A stretch of DNA of 50,383 nt from DATAVK01 sp036267755 (GTDB lineage Bacteria > Actinomycetota > Actinomycetes > JAFAQI01). Under the pieces are notes generated by a model. The model did no database searches, was not told the DNA's origin, and saw only the letters and a program-made list of their open reading frames with translations. The position numbers and the translations under genes were made by a program. Every line of letters starts with the position of its first letter. Position 1 is the first letter of the stretch. Location: NCBI GenBank assembly GCA_036267755.1, contig DATAVK010000029.1:1-50383 (forward strand). Reading direction: 5' to 3'. Shown in pieces: positions 23,140 to 31,910 of the stretch.

Positions 23140-24120
23140 ATGGACTACGCAATCGAGGCGACCGGCCTCACCAAGCGATTCGGGGAGACCCAGGCGCTGG
23201 CCGGGGTCGACTTCGCCGTCCCGGCCGGGAAGATCCTCGGTGTACTGGGACCCAACGGCGCCGGCAAGACCACCGCCGTGCGCATCATGGCCACCCTCAC
23301 CAAGGCCGACTCGGGCTCCGCCCGGATCAACGGGTACGACGTGGCCAAGCAGGCGCGCGAGGTGCGCGCGTCGATCGGGCTGACTGGCCAGTACGCCTCG
23401 GTCGACGAGGATCTGACCGGGATGCAGAATCTGGTCCTGATCGGCCAGCTGCTCGACCTGTCGGGCCGCGAGGCCAAGGCCAGGGCGGGCGAACTGCTCG
23501 AGTGGTTCGACCTCACCGAGGCCGGTGGCCGAATGGCCAAGACCTACTCGGGCGGGATGCGGCGCCGGCTCGACCTCGCCGCCTCGCTGGTGGGTCGGCC
23601 CGCCGTCGTGTTCCTCGACGAGCCGACCACCGGGCTCGACCCCGCGAAGCGCGAGGACATGTGGGGCGTGGTCCGGACCCTGGTCGCGGACGGCTCGACC
23701 GTGCTGCTCACCACCCAGTACCTCGACGAGGCCGACGCACTCGCCGACGAGATCACCGTGATCGACCACGGCCGAGTCATTGCCCACGACACCCCCGACG
23801 GGCTGAAGCGCGTGGTGGGCGGTCAGACGCTCAGCGTGCGACCGACCGACGCGTCCCGGCTCGACGAGGTCGCGACCATGGTCGGCGAGATCGCGGGGGC
23901 GATCCCCGACCGGACCGGCCAAGGGGTGGTCCGCGCGCCTGTCCCGGACGACAGTGCCCTGCAGGCGGTGGTGGGTCGGCTCGCATCCGCTGGCATCGCC
24001 GTGACCGAGCTGGCGTTGACGCTGCCCAGCCTCGACGAAGTGTTCTTCACATTGACCGGCCGGCCGACGGACACGTCGAACGCCGAGACCGACGACCCCG
24101 ACAAGGAGGTGGCGGCATGA
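23140..24120 (+). CDS. DrrA-like ABC exporter ATP-binding protein
   Basis: 326 residues. Walker A GPNGAGKTTAVRIMATL, signature TYSGGMRRRLDLA, Walker B VVFLDEPTTGLDP, H-loop LLTTQYLDEADALAD. The YSGGMRRRLDLA form and the ~100-residue C-terminal extension are typical of daunorubicin/drug-resistance DrrA subunits that energise two-component exporters. AAAGGA sits just before ATG 23140. The stop overlaps the permease start as ATGA. Substrate may be an antibiotic, lipid or other hydrophobic compound; the convergent AfsR-type regulator hints at secondary-metabolite context without proving it. Confidence 0.92.
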   Translation: MDYAIEATGLTKRFGETQALAGVDFAVPAGKILGVLGPNGAGKTTAVRIMATLTKADSGSARINGYDVAKQAREVRASIGLTGQYASVDEDLTGMQNLVLIGQLLDLSGREAKARAGELLEWFDLTEAGGRMAKTYSGGMRRRLDLAASLVGRPAVVFLDEPTTGLDPAKREDMWGVVRTLVADGSTVLLTTQYLDEADALADEITVIDHGRVIAHDTPDGLKRVVGGQTLSVRPTDASRLDEVATMVGEIAGAIPDRTGQGVVRAPVPDDSALQAVVGRLASAGIAVTELALTLPSLDEVFFTLTGRPTDTSNAETDDPDKEVAA

Positions 24121-24932
24121 GCGCGTCCGTTGCCCTGACTAGTGGCACCCAGACCGGCCTCTCGAGCCGACCGCTCCAGCTGCTGAGGCACAGCCTGGTG
24201 CTCGCCCGGCGCAGCCTGATCAAGACCTGGCGGACCCCCGAGGCCCTGATCGACGTGACGCTTCAACCGGTGATCTTCATCGCGTTGTTCACGTACGTGT
24301 TCGGCGGCGCGATCGAGCACGGCTCGCGGCACGCCTACCTCCAGCTGCTCGTCCCGGGGATGCTGGCGCAAACCATCGGAATGGCCGGCATCGCGTTGGG
24401 CCAGAACCTCAACGCCGACATCGACAAGGGCGTCTTCGATCGGTTCCGGTCACTGCCGATCGGGAGATCGGTCCCCCTGATCGGTGGGGTGCTCGCGGAC
24501 ATCGTCCGCTACCTGATCCTGTTCGTGATGCTGTTCGGGTTCGGCTCGCTGCTCGGCTTCCGCATCAACACCGGAGTGGTCCCGCTGATCGCCGCGCTCG
24601 GTCTGTCCGTGGGGTTCGGGCTGTGCTTCTGCTGGATCTCGGTGTTCGTCGGGATGATGGCGCGCACCGCCGGCGCGGTGCAGGGGATCATGTTCCTCAT
24701 CGTGTTGCCGTTGTCGTTCGGCAGCAACGTGTTCGTCAATCCCTCGACGTTGCCCGGCTGGTTGCAGAGCTTCGTGAAGGTGAACCCGTTCTCTCACCTG
24801 GTGTCAGCGGTGCGAGGCCTCACCATTGGGGGGCCGGTCGCGAACGACCTGGCGTGGACTCTGGCCTGGATGGCAGGCCTGCTCGTGGTCTTCGTCCCGC
24901 TAGCCCTCGCCGGCTACCGGCGACGCGCCTGA
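24117..24932 (+). CDS. DrrB-like ABC-2 exporter permease
   Basis: 271 residues with six predicted membrane segments and the ABC-2 family pattern LLVPGMLAQTIGMAGIALGQNLNADIDKGVFDRFRSLPIGR (shown as motif 80-120 region: the FDRFRSLP loop contacts the ATPase). ATG 24117 overlaps the drrA-like stop by 4 bp. Together the two form one exporter. The last 33 bases overlap the 3' end of the opposite-strand AfsR-type gene, so their transcripts are antisense to each other at the ends. Confidence 0.9.
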   Translation: MSASVALTSGTQTGLSSRPLQLLRHSLVLARRSLIKTWRTPEALIDVTLQPVIFIALFTYVFGGAIEHGSRHAYLQLLVPGMLAQTIGMAGIALGQNLNADIDKGVFDRFRSLPIGRSVPLIGGVLADIVRYLILFVMLFGFGSLLGFRINTGVVPLIAALGLSVGFGLCFCWISVFVGMMARTAGAVQGIMFLIVLPLSFGSNVFVNPSTLPGWLQSFVKVNPFSHLVSAVRGLTIGGPVANDLAWTLAWMAGLLVVFVPLALAGYRRRA

Positions 24933-27900
24933 GGCGACCAGGCTCGCGGTGGCCTCGGCGGTTTCGCTGAGCCCGGTACGGAGGCGCTCGATCGCTGCCT
25001 GACGATCGAGCGCCTCGCCGCGTGTCACGGCGGCGGTGAACTCCTCGTCTCCGAGGCGGCAGCGCAGCAGCTCGGTGAGGCGGGCGATATCGGGGCCGGT
25101 CGGATCCGGCGTACCCCGCAGTGACGCGGCAGCACCGAGCACGTCGGCGGCGACGGTGTCCCGCCCGACGGCAACCGCGAGGTCGGCGATGATCACGCCC
25201 ATGGCCGCGACGATCGGCATGTCGTCGGTTTGTACTGCTGCTGCGAACGCCGCCTCGGCACCCTCCTGAGCGCTGCTCACGTCGCCGGCCGCGACGTCGA
25301 TTTGTGCCGCGATTCCCCGGCTCATCGCCTCGCTGTGACGCATCGCCGGGTGGGACTCGGGGAACCGCTGCAGCCGATCGCTGACCTCACGCGAGAGTTC
25401 CCGGGCGGCGCTGAGATTGCCTGACTGCTTCTCGATCACGGCCGCTACCGCCAGGGTGAACGTCCGCTGTACCAACGACCCGCTGCTCTCGGTGATCGCA
25501 ACCGCCTCTCGAGCGGTACGACGGGCGGCCTCCGGGTCGCCCTGTCGCATCCGCAGGTCGGCGAGCCAGATCAGGGCGCGGGCCTCGTCCTCGGTCGACC
25601 CGATCTCGCGGACCAGCTCGATCGCCTCACCGAACTCCGACGCCGCGAGCTCGTGCTCTCCGGTTACGGTGTGCGCCTGAGCCAGGACGCACAGCGATTC
25701 CGCGATGCCCCACCGGTCGCCGATGGTTCGGAACTGCTCGAGGGCGAGCATCGCGTTCCGCTGCGTGCCGGCCGGATCCCCCTCGTTGTCGGCCAGGCCG
25801 GCGTTCAGCATCCGGGCTACCGCGGCGACCCACGCGTCGGGACTACGCAGCGTCTCCTCGACGATGTCCTTGAGTGCCGGGTCGTGGCGGAACATCGCCA
25901 GCACGGGTCGCAGCATCGCCGCCATCGGGAACCGGCTCAGGTCGATCGTCTCGAGTCGCTGTGCCGCGTCGGCGAGCAGCGCATCGCGGTCCTCGATCGT
26001 CATCGGTCCGGTCTCCGACGCCGCCACATGTACGGCATGCAGCGCCATCGCCGCGGTGCGCAGGTCCCGATCCACGTCGCCGGGGACGTCGAGCGCGTTC
26101 GCCAGCCACTCCACCGCGTCGGCGTGGTCGCCCAGCTGCATCGCGAGGCTCGCGCTCGGTACGGCGATCGTCAGCGCGCCCACCGCATCATCGACATCAC
26201 AACAGGCGACCAGGGCCGCCACGATGTTGTCGCGCTCATCCCGCAACTGCCGCAGCCATTTCAACTGGTCGGGGCCACGCAGCTCCGGCTCGCTGCGAGT
26301 CACCAGGTCGGCGAACCACCGCGCGTGTGCCGCCCTACGTGCAGCCGTCTCACCCCGAGCGGAGAGCCGCTCGATGCCGTACTCGCGGATCGTCTCGAGC
26401 ATCCGGAACCTGGCGCCGGCTGCGCCCGCCTGCTGCTGCAGCAAGGACTTGTCGACGAGCTGGGCGAGCAGATCGACCACCTCGTCGGGATCGATCCCGT
26501 CCCCGCCGCACACGGCTGCCGCCGACTCGGTGGTCGCGCCCGCCGGGAAGACGGCGAGCCGTTCCAACAGCAGCCGCTCCGGGTCGCTCAGCAGGTCCCA
26601 GCTCCACTCGACCACCGCGCGCAGCGTCCGGTGACGAGGCAGTGCCGTGCGGGATCCGCCGGTGAGCAGCCGGAACCGGTCGTCGAGGCGAGCCGCCACT
26701 TCGGCGAGCGGCAGACCGCGTAGCCGCGCGGCCGCGAGCTCGATCGCGAGCGGGAGGCCGTCGAGGCGACGCACGATCTCGACGACCGTCGCGAGCTCGT
26801 CGACGGCGAGCGGCCCGTCCCGGCGTACCGCCTCGGCGCGATCGAGGAACAGTCGCACCGCAGGGGAGGCGAGTGCTGCTTCGGGATCCTCGGTCTGTGG
26901 CGGCGACAGCGGTGCGACTCCGACCAGCACCTCGCCGACGATGCCGAGCGGCTCCCGGCTGGTCGCAAGGATCCGCAGACCGGGACTGTCCGCGAGCAGG
27001 TGGTCGGTGAGCCGCGCGACTGCGTCGATCAGGTGCTCGCAGTTGTCGAGCAGCAGCATCAGCTCGCGGTCGGCGAGCGCGTCGGTGAGCCGGCCGACAC
27101 CGTCGCGTGCCGCCGTGGCGCGGGTGCGGTCGAGCACCATCGTCTCCCGCAGCCCCAGCGCGCTCAGCACCGTCGGTGCAATCGCGGCAGGATCGGTGAC
27201 GGGGGCCAGCTCCACCACCCACACGCCGTCCGCCACGCGGTCGAGGCGGTCGGCCAGCGCCTCGGTCGCGAGCCGCGTCTTGCCGGCACCACCAGGGCCC
27301 ACCAATGTGACGAGCCGGTGCGCGTCCAGGACCTCGCCGAGCCGGGCGATGTCGGTCTCCCGTCCGACGAAGCTGCTGACCGGGGCGCGGAGGTTGGTCC
27401 GGCGTACCGGCCGGTCCGCCGGTGCGTCGGAGGATCGGGCCGGCTCCCCGCGCAGCACCCGCAGGTGGGCTTCTCGCAGCCCCGCACCGGGATCCACCCC
27501 GAGCGTGGCGGCGAGCTCGTCGCGAATCCGGGAGTACGCCGACAGCGCCGCCGCCTGCCGTCCCTGGTCGGCGAGCGCGGTGACCAGCAGAGCGGCGATC
27601 CGCTCGTCTAGTGGGTGCGCAACGGCGAGTGCCTCGAGCTCGTGCAGCGCCTCGGCAGAACGGCCGAGGTCGACGAGCGCCCGCAGCCGGTCGGTCGCCG
27701 CGCGCACCCGCAGGTCCTCGTAGCGGATGGCCGCCGTACCGGCGAACTCCGCCCCGACAGAGTCGGCGAGCGCCGGCCCGCGCCACAGGGCGGCCGCTTC
27801 GTCCAGCAGCTCAACCGCCCGCTCGGGCTGGCCGCCGCGCAGCGCCTCACCGCCCGCCCGAGCCAGCCGGGTGAACCGCTCCGCGTCAACGTCGTCGACG

Positions 27901-28172
27901 TCGAGGTCGAGCAGGTAGCCGCTGCCGGATTGCCGGACGGCGGATGCGTCGCCGAGGGCTCGTCGCAGCCGGGATACCAGCGATTGCAACGCGTTGGCCT
28001 CGTCGGTCGGGGCGCTGGCTCCCCACACCGCGTCGACGAGGACGGCGGCATCGACCGGCTTGCCAGCGTCCATCGCGAGTCGGGTCAGGAGGGTGCGGAC
28101 CCGGCCGGCCGCCAACTCGACGGGTACGCCGTCGACCTCGACCTCCAGCGGGCCGAGGAGACTCACCTGCAT
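24900..28172 (-). CDS. AfsR/SARP-type regulator with BTAD, NB-ARC ATPase and TPR-like region
   Basis: 1090 residues from ATG 28172 (GGGGTGG eight bases upstream; GTG 28184 is an alternative). Order: OmpR-type winged helix about 1-90, bacterial transcriptional activation domain about 95-245, NB-ARC/AAA-type ATPase with P-loop GPGGAGKT about 292-299 and Walker B LMLLLDNCEHL, then a long helical C-terminal part resembling TPR repeats. Such large regulators activate secondary-metabolite or stress genes after nucleotide-dependent assembly. The gene follows serS by 17 bases on the same strand and converges on the DrrAB-like exporter with a 33-bp overlap. Its target is unknown; the neighbouring exporter is a candidate only by position. 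Confidence 0.9.
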   Translation of the reverse strand: MQVSLLGPLEVEVDGVPVELAAGRVRTLLTRLAMDAGKPVDAAVLVDAVWGASAPTDEANALQSLVSRLRRALGDASAVRQSGSGYLLDLDVDDVDAERFTRLARAGGEALRGGQPERAVELLDEAAALWRGPALADSVGAEFAGTAAIRYEDLRVRAATDRLRALVDLGRSAEALHELEALAVAHPLDERIAALLVTALADQGRQAAALSAYSRIRDELAATLGVDPGAGLREAHLRVLRGEPARSSDAPADRPVRRTNLRAPVSSFVGRETDIARLGEVLDAHRLVTLVGPGGAGKTRLATEALADRLDRVADGVWVVELAPVTDPAAIAPTVLSALGLRETMVLDRTRATAARDGVGRLTDALADRELMLLLDNCEHLIDAVARLTDHLLADSPGLRILATSREPLGIVGEVLVGVAPLSPPQTEDPEAALASPAVRLFLDRAEAVRRDGPLAVDELATVVEIVRRLDGLPLAIELAAARLRGLPLAEVAARLDDRFRLLTGGSRTALPRHRTLRAVVEWSWDLLSDPERLLLERLAVFPAGATTESAAAVCGGDGIDPDEVVDLLAQLVDKSLLQQQAGAAGARFRMLETIREYGIERLSARGETAARRAAHARWFADLVTRSEPELRGPDQLKWLRQLRDERDNIVAALVACCDVDDAVGALTIAVPSASLAMQLGDHADAVEWLANALDVPGDVDRDLRTAAMALHAVHVAASETGPMTIEDRDALLADAAQRLETIDLSRFPMAAMLRPVLAMFRHDPALKDIVEETLRSPDAWVAAVARMLNAGLADNEGDPAGTQRNAMLALEQFRTIGDRWGIAESLCVLAQAHTVTGEHELAASEFGEAIELVREIGSTEDEARALIWLADLRMRQGDPEAARRTAREAVAITESSGSLVQRTFTLAVAAVIEKQSGNLSAARELSREVSDRLQRFPESHPAMRHSEAMSRGIAAQIDVAAGDVSSAQEGAEAAFAAAVQTDDMPIVAAMGVIIADLAVAVGRDTVAADVLGAAASLRGTPDPTGPDIARLTELLRCRLGDEEFTAAVTRGEALDRQAAIERLRTGLSETAEATASLVASGASPVAGEG

Positions 28173-28189
28173 CGCGCCGGCCACCCCAC

Positions 28190-29455
28190 CTAGCCCAGCG
28201 GCTCGAGAACCTCACGCCCACCGAGGTGGGGGCGCAATGCCTCCGGCACCCGCACCGAGCCGTCCGACTGCTGGTGTACCTCGAGCAGGCAGGCGATGGT
28301 CCGGGCAATCGCGCACAGCGTGCCGTTGAGGGTGGCGACCGGCGCGGGGCCGCCGTCCGTGCGGTACCGGATGGCGAGCCGGCGGGACTGGAAGGTGGTG
28401 CAGTTCGACGTCGAGGTCAGCTCGCGATAGCGGCCCTGCGACGGGAACCACGCCTCGCAGTCGTACTTCCGGCTGGCGCTCGACCCGAGGTCGCCGGTGG
28501 CGATGTCGAGGATCTGGAACGGCAGCTCGAGCTTGCCGAGGAACTCCCTCTCCCACGCCAGCAACCGGTGGTGCTCGGCGACCGCATCCTCGGGCGCGAC
28601 GAAGGAGAACATCTCCACCTTGTCGAACCAGTGCACCCGGATGATCCCCTTGGTGTCCTGCCCGTAGGAGCCCGCCTCACGGCGAAAGCACGAGGAGAAC
28701 CCGGCGTACCGGCGCGGCAGTGTGGTGGCCTCCAGCACCTCATCGCCGTGCATCGCCGCGAGCGCCACCTCGCTGGTGCCGACCAGGTAGAGGTCGTCGT
28801 TCTCCAGCTTGTAGACCTCGCTCGCGTGGGCACCGAGGTAGCCGGTGCCCTCCATCGCCTCCGGCTTGACCAATGCCGGCGCGATGACCGCGGTGAAGCC
28901 TGCCTCAACGGCCTGCTGCATCGCCAGGTTGACCAGCGCGAGCTCGAGCAGCGCGCCGACACCGGTGAGGAAGTAGAACCGTGCGCCGCTGACCTTCGCG
29001 CCGCGCTCTAAGTCGATCGCGCCGATCGCCGTACCGATCTCGACGTGGTCCTTGACGTCGAAGTCGTAGGTGGGGACCTCACCGACCGTCTCGATCACGA
29101 CCGAGTCGTCCTCGCCCCCGACCGGCGCCTCCGGGTCGACCAGGTTCCCCAGCCGGTACGCCACCTCGCGAAGCGCCGCGTCGGCGGCGACCTGCTCGGC
29201 CTCCGCGTCCTTGACCTGAGCCTTGAGGTCCTTCGCCCGCTCGATCATCGCCGGGCGTTCCTCGGCGGACGCCGACTGAATCGCCTTGCTGGCGATGTTG
29301 GCGTCGGCGCGCAGCGAGTCGGCGAGGCTCACCGCGGTGCGCCGGCGCTCGTCGGCGTGCAGCACCACGTCAACGAGCGCGTCGTCCTCGCCGCGGGAAA
29401 GCTGGCTGGCCCGGAAGGCCATGGGGTGCTCCCGCAGCGCCTTGAGGTCAATCAC
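28190..29455 (-). CDS. serS: Seryl-tRNA synthetase
   Basis: 421 residues, normal length. The N-terminal coiled-coil arm (about 30-110, rich in A/E/R/K) binds the long variable arm of tRNA-Ser. Class II motifs follow: motif 2 region FSSCFRREAGSYGQDTKGII and motif 3 region NGTLCAIARTIACLLE. It charges tRNA-Ser and tRNA-Sec. Start GTG 29455 sits in GGGGGGTGATTG; the longer frame upstream runs into the repeat array and is not family-like. On the message the array lies between pheA and serS, occupying the place of a serS leader. Confidence 0.97.
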   Translation of the reverse strand: MIDLKALREHPMAFRASQLSRGEDDALVDVVLHADERRRTAVSLADSLRADANIASKAIQSASAEERPAMIERAKDLKAQVKDAEAEQVAADAALREVAYRLGNLVDPEAPVGGEDDSVVIETVGEVPTYDFDVKDHVEIGTAIGAIDLERGAKVSGARFYFLTGVGALLELALVNLAMQQAVEAGFTAVIAPALVKPEAMEGTGYLGAHASEVYKLENDDLYLVGTSEVALAAMHGDEVLEATTLPRRYAGFSSCFRREAGSYGQDTKGIIRVHWFDKVEMFSFVAPEDAVAEHHRLLAWEREFLGKLELPFQILDIATGDLGSSASRKYDCEAWFPSQGRYRELTSTSNCTTFQSRRLAIRYRTDGGPAPVATLNGTLCAIARTIACLLEVHQQSDGSVRVPEALRPHLGGREVLEPLG

Positions 29456-29479
29456 CCCCCGCAGCGTAGTCACCCACGC

Positions 29480-29649
29480 ATGCCCCCTCGACGCAGTTAT
29501 CGACGCACGCATGGCCCATCGGTGTCGCTATGGCAACACGCATGGCCCATCGGTGTCGGTATGGCAACACGCATGGCCCATCGGTGTCGCTATGGCAACA
29601 CGCATGGCCCATTGGTGGCGCTATCGGCCCACTGATGGGCCATTGGTGC
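29480..29649. repeat. 31-bp tandem repeat array A
   Basis: The core ATGGCCCAT recurs at 29511, 29542, 29573 and 29604, exactly 31 bp apart. Three units share CGCATGGCCCATCGGTG plus TCGSTATGGCAACA. A worn unit (ATGCCCCCT) precedes at 29480. The last position, 29635, holds the reverse-complement core ATGGGCCAT, 6 bases before the pheA stop complement at 29650. GGCCCA-CTGA-TGGGCC (29626-29641) forms a perfect 6-bp hairpin at that end. 31 is not a multiple of three, so it is not a protein repeat. There are no unique spacers, so it is not CRISPR. A second array lies at 40716-40798. Confidence 0.95.
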
Positions 29650-30582
29650 TTACTCGCCCCGGCGGAGCGCCTCGACCCAGGCCCGTGCGTCGCGGAAGTC
29701 CAAGTCGCTGGTGCCGGTCCGTTCCGGGGGCGGTGACCCGTCCGCCCGCGGGTAGGACCCGACGAACCTGACATCGGCGCAGATCCGGCGGAGCGCCGCG
29801 AGCCCCTCGCCCACCCGTTGCTGCGCGATGTGGCCCTCGGCGTCGAAGGAGAAGCAGTATCGGCCGAGCCCGACGCCGGTCGGCCGGGACTCGATCCTGG
29901 TCAGGTTGACGCCGCGCACCGCGAGCTCGGTGAGGATCTCGAGCAGGGCACCCGGGTGGTCGTCGTTGATGTAGGCGACGACGGTCGTGCGATCCGCACC
30001 GGTCGGCGGCGGCGGAACTCCCGGCCGCCCCACCAGCACGAACCGGGTCACCGCCCCGGGATTGTCGGCGATGTCGTCGACCATCACATCGAGCCGGTAG
30101 CGCTGCGCCGCGATCGGTGCCGCCACCGCGGCATCAGCCTCACCTGCCGACACCGCTCGGGCGCCTTCCGCCGTACTCGACGCCGCGACGAACCGCGCCT
30201 CCGGCAGCGAGGTGCGCAGGAACGACCGCACCTGTGCCTCGGCGTGCGGCATCGTCGTCACGGTCCGAACGTCGGCCAGCGAGGTGCCGGCCCGGCCCAT
30301 CAGAGCGAAGCTCACCGGCAGCAGGACCTCGCGGGTGATGTGCAGCGGCTCACCGGACGCGAGCGTGTCGAGAGTCTCGGCGACCGAGCCCTCGATCGAG
30401 TTCTCCAGCGGGACCAGCGCCGCCGTTACCTCGCCCTGCCGCACCGCGTCGAGGGCATCGGCGACGGAAACACAAGGCACGGGTACGGCGGTAACCGCGG
30501 CAGGCAGCGTCCGCAGTGCCTGTTCGCAGAACGTGCCTTCCGGCCCGAGATAGGCGAAGCGGGGTGGCGCGGTGCCCGGCAC
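29650..30582 (-). CDS. pheA: Prephenate dehydratase
   Basis: 310 residues. The catalytic domain begins RFAYLGPEGTFCEQAL and includes LVPLENSIEGSV and the TRFVLVG motif with the catalytic Thr; the C-terminal ACT domain (about 205-290) has the phenylalanine-binding ESRPTGVGLGRYCF. It decarboxylates and dehydrates prephenate to phenylpyruvate for phenylalanine synthesis and is presumably feedback-inhibited by Phe. GTG 30582 has AGGGA upstream. It follows the DUF4446 gene by 14 bases. Array A begins immediately after its stop codon. Confidence 0.95.
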   Translation of the reverse strand: MPGTAPPRFAYLGPEGTFCEQALRTLPAAVTAVPVPCVSVADALDAVRQGEVTAALVPLENSIEGSVAETLDTLASGEPLHITREVLLPVSFALMGRAGTSLADVRTVTTMPHAEAQVRSFLRTSLPEARFVAASSTAEGARAVSAGEADAAVAAPIAAQRYRLDVMVDDIADNPGAVTRFVLVGRPGVPPPPTGADRTTVVAYINDDHPGALLEILTELAVRGVNLTRIESRPTGVGLGRYCFSFDAEGHIAQQRVGEGLAALRRICADVRFVGSYPRADGSPPPERTGTSDLDFRDARAWVEALRRGE

Positions 30583-30596
30583 GGTCGTCCCTGCCC

Positions 30597-31097
30597 CTAG
30601 CTCGCGGTCGCGCGACCGAGCGCGAGCGTGATGGCCTGGGCCTCTTCCGGCGAGAGCTTGGCGTCGCCGTTCCCGCCCTTGACACCCTTCGCGTAGCACC
30701 GTGACTCGCTGCGCCCGTTGATCGACGTGATGACCAGCCCGTCGCCGGAGTCGTCGAGCAGCGCCGCCGTGAACGACATCCGGCCCCCCATGTCCCCGAA
30801 GGCGTCGTACCGCACCACCGCGACGTGCCGCAACGCGTCGGCGAGCTGCGCCCGGGCGGTGTCGAGCTCGCCGCGGGCGGCACGCACCTCGCCGCGCAAC
30901 GACTGGGTCTGGCTGGCGCTGCGATCGATGGCCTCGAGGACCGATTCGGGCCCTTCCGGGCCGTCGAGCCGGGCCAAACCGCGCCGCAGCCTGCCGACTC
31001 GGACGTGCGACGCGATCATGCCGAAGAAGGCGGCCACTGAGACCGCGGCGGCACCGATAGTGATCTCGTCGAGCAGAGGACGATGGAGCGGCAGCAC
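30597..31097 (-). CDS. DUF4446 family membrane-anchored protein
   Basis: 166 residues: one N-terminal membrane segment (about 10-30, TIGAAAVSVAAFFGMIASHV), a coiled-coil-like stretch (about 50-85), then the conserved DUF4446 core VRYDAFGDMGGRMSFTAALL and DGLVITSINGRSESRCYAKG. Function unknown; the family is widespread in Gram-positive bacteria. Start GTG 31097 lies 8 bases downstream of a -10 (TAGGCT at 31106-31111), giving a leaderless message. It likely forms an operon with pheA. Confidence 0.82.
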   Translation of the reverse strand: MLPLHRPLLDEITIGAAAVSVAAFFGMIASHVRVGRLRRGLARLDGPEGPESVLEAIDRSASQTQSLRGEVRAARGELDTARAQLADALRHVAVVRYDAFGDMGGRMSFTAALLDDSGDGLVITSINGRSESRCYAKGVKGGNGDAKLSPEEAQAITLALGRATAS

Positions 31098-31105
31098 GAC
31101 GCCTG

Positions 31106-31122
31106 AGCCTAGACCGTAGGGT
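31106..31122. promoter_or_regulatory. Back-to-back -10 elements of divergent leaderless promoters
   Basis: On the minus strand TAGGCT (31111 to 31106) precedes the DUF4446 GTG at 31097. On the plus strand TAGGGT (31117-31122) precedes the larB GTG at 31131 by 8 bases. Neither start has a ribosome binding site. Only 33 bases separate the genes, so the two promoters overlap. AGACC-GTAG-GGTCT inside the region is a 5-bp inverted repeat. Confidence 0.5.
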
Positions 31123-31130
31123 CTCAAGGC

Positions 31131-31910
31131 GTGGACGCCGCCGAGGTACGCAGCCTGCTGGGCGAGGTCGCCGCCGGCGCGACCACCGTGGACGATGCGC
31201 TGCGGGTGCTCGCCAGCGGCCCGCTCCAGGAGTACGCCGATCTCGGCTTCGCGCGGCTCGACCACCACCGGGGCCTGCGCACCGGCGATCCCGAGGTCAT
31301 CTATGCCGAGGGGAAGACCACCGAGCAGGTGCTGGCGCTGCTCGAGGCACTGGACGGCGCGCCCGGTGCCCGGCCCGCAGTCGCGACCCGGCTGCCGACA
31401 GCGATGCTCGAACCGATCCGCGAGGCGTTCCCCCACGCCACCGTGGATGAGACCGCCCGCTGCGCCATGGTCGGGACGCTGCCGGAACCGGGCGGCGACG
31501 TCGTCGTGGTGTCGGCGGGGACCAGCGACGAGCGGGTCGCCGCCGAGGCTGCGTTCGTGGCCCGGGCATTCGGCGCTGGCGTACGCCGGATCAACGATGT
31601 CGGCGTGGCCGGCATCCACCGGCTGCTGGGCGAACGCGACGCGCTGGCGGTCGCGGACTGTCTGGTGGTCGTCGCCGGCATGGAAGGTGCGCTACCCAGT
31701 GTCGTCGGCGGACTGGTCGGGACGCCGATCGTCGCGGTCCCGACGAGCGTCGGGTACGGCGCATCCCTCGGTGGCATAGCGGCCTTGCTCGCGATGCTGA
31801 ACTCCTGCGCGCCGGGGATCACGGTGGTCAACATCGACAACGGCTTCGGCGCCGGCGTCTTCGCGGCCCGGGTGGCGCGGCGGATCGCCAAGCGGGACGA
31901 CGGGCCGTGA
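31131..31910 (+). CDS. larB: LarB, pyridinium-3,5-biscarboxylate synthase of nickel-pincer cofactor
   Basis: 259 residues. LarB carboxylates and hydrolyses nicotinic acid adenine dinucleotide, the first step towards the nickel-pincer nucleotide used by lactate racemase and related epimerases. The C-terminal half is PurE-like: VVVVSAGTSDERVAAEA, YNDVGVAGIHR-type segment INDVGVAGIHRLL, GMEGALPSVVGGLV and MLNSCAPGITVVNIDNGFGAG, where C226 sits at the position of the catalytic Cys. Start GTG 31131 is apparently leaderless. The stop overlaps larC by 4 bp. larE and a LarA-type enzyme are not in the window. Confidence 0.93.
   Translation: MDAAEVRSLLGEVAAGATTVDDALRVLASGPLQEYADLGFARLDHHRGLRTGDPEVIYAEGKTTEQVLALLEALDGAPGARPAVATRLPTAMLEPIREAFPHATVDETARCAMVGTLPEPGGDVVVVSAGTSDERVAAEAAFVARAFGAGVRRINDVGVAGIHRLLGERDALAVADCLVVVAGMEGALPSVVGGLVGTPIVAVPTSVGYGASLGGIAALLAMLNSCAPGITVVNIDNGFGAGVFAARVARRIAKRDDGP

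Noticed and set aside
23085..24116. N-terminal extension of the DrrB-like permease
   Set aside because: The frame runs through the DrrA-like gene in another register; ATG 24117 overlaps its stop as ATGA and starts a normal ABC-2 permease.
29480..29649. CRISPR array
   Set aside because: Units are near-identical over their whole 31 bp with no unique spacers, cores are partly inverted and no cas gene is present.
29456..29649. T-box or other leader riboswitch for serS
   Set aside because: No T-box sequence or specifier stem can be read; the region is filled by the repeat array.
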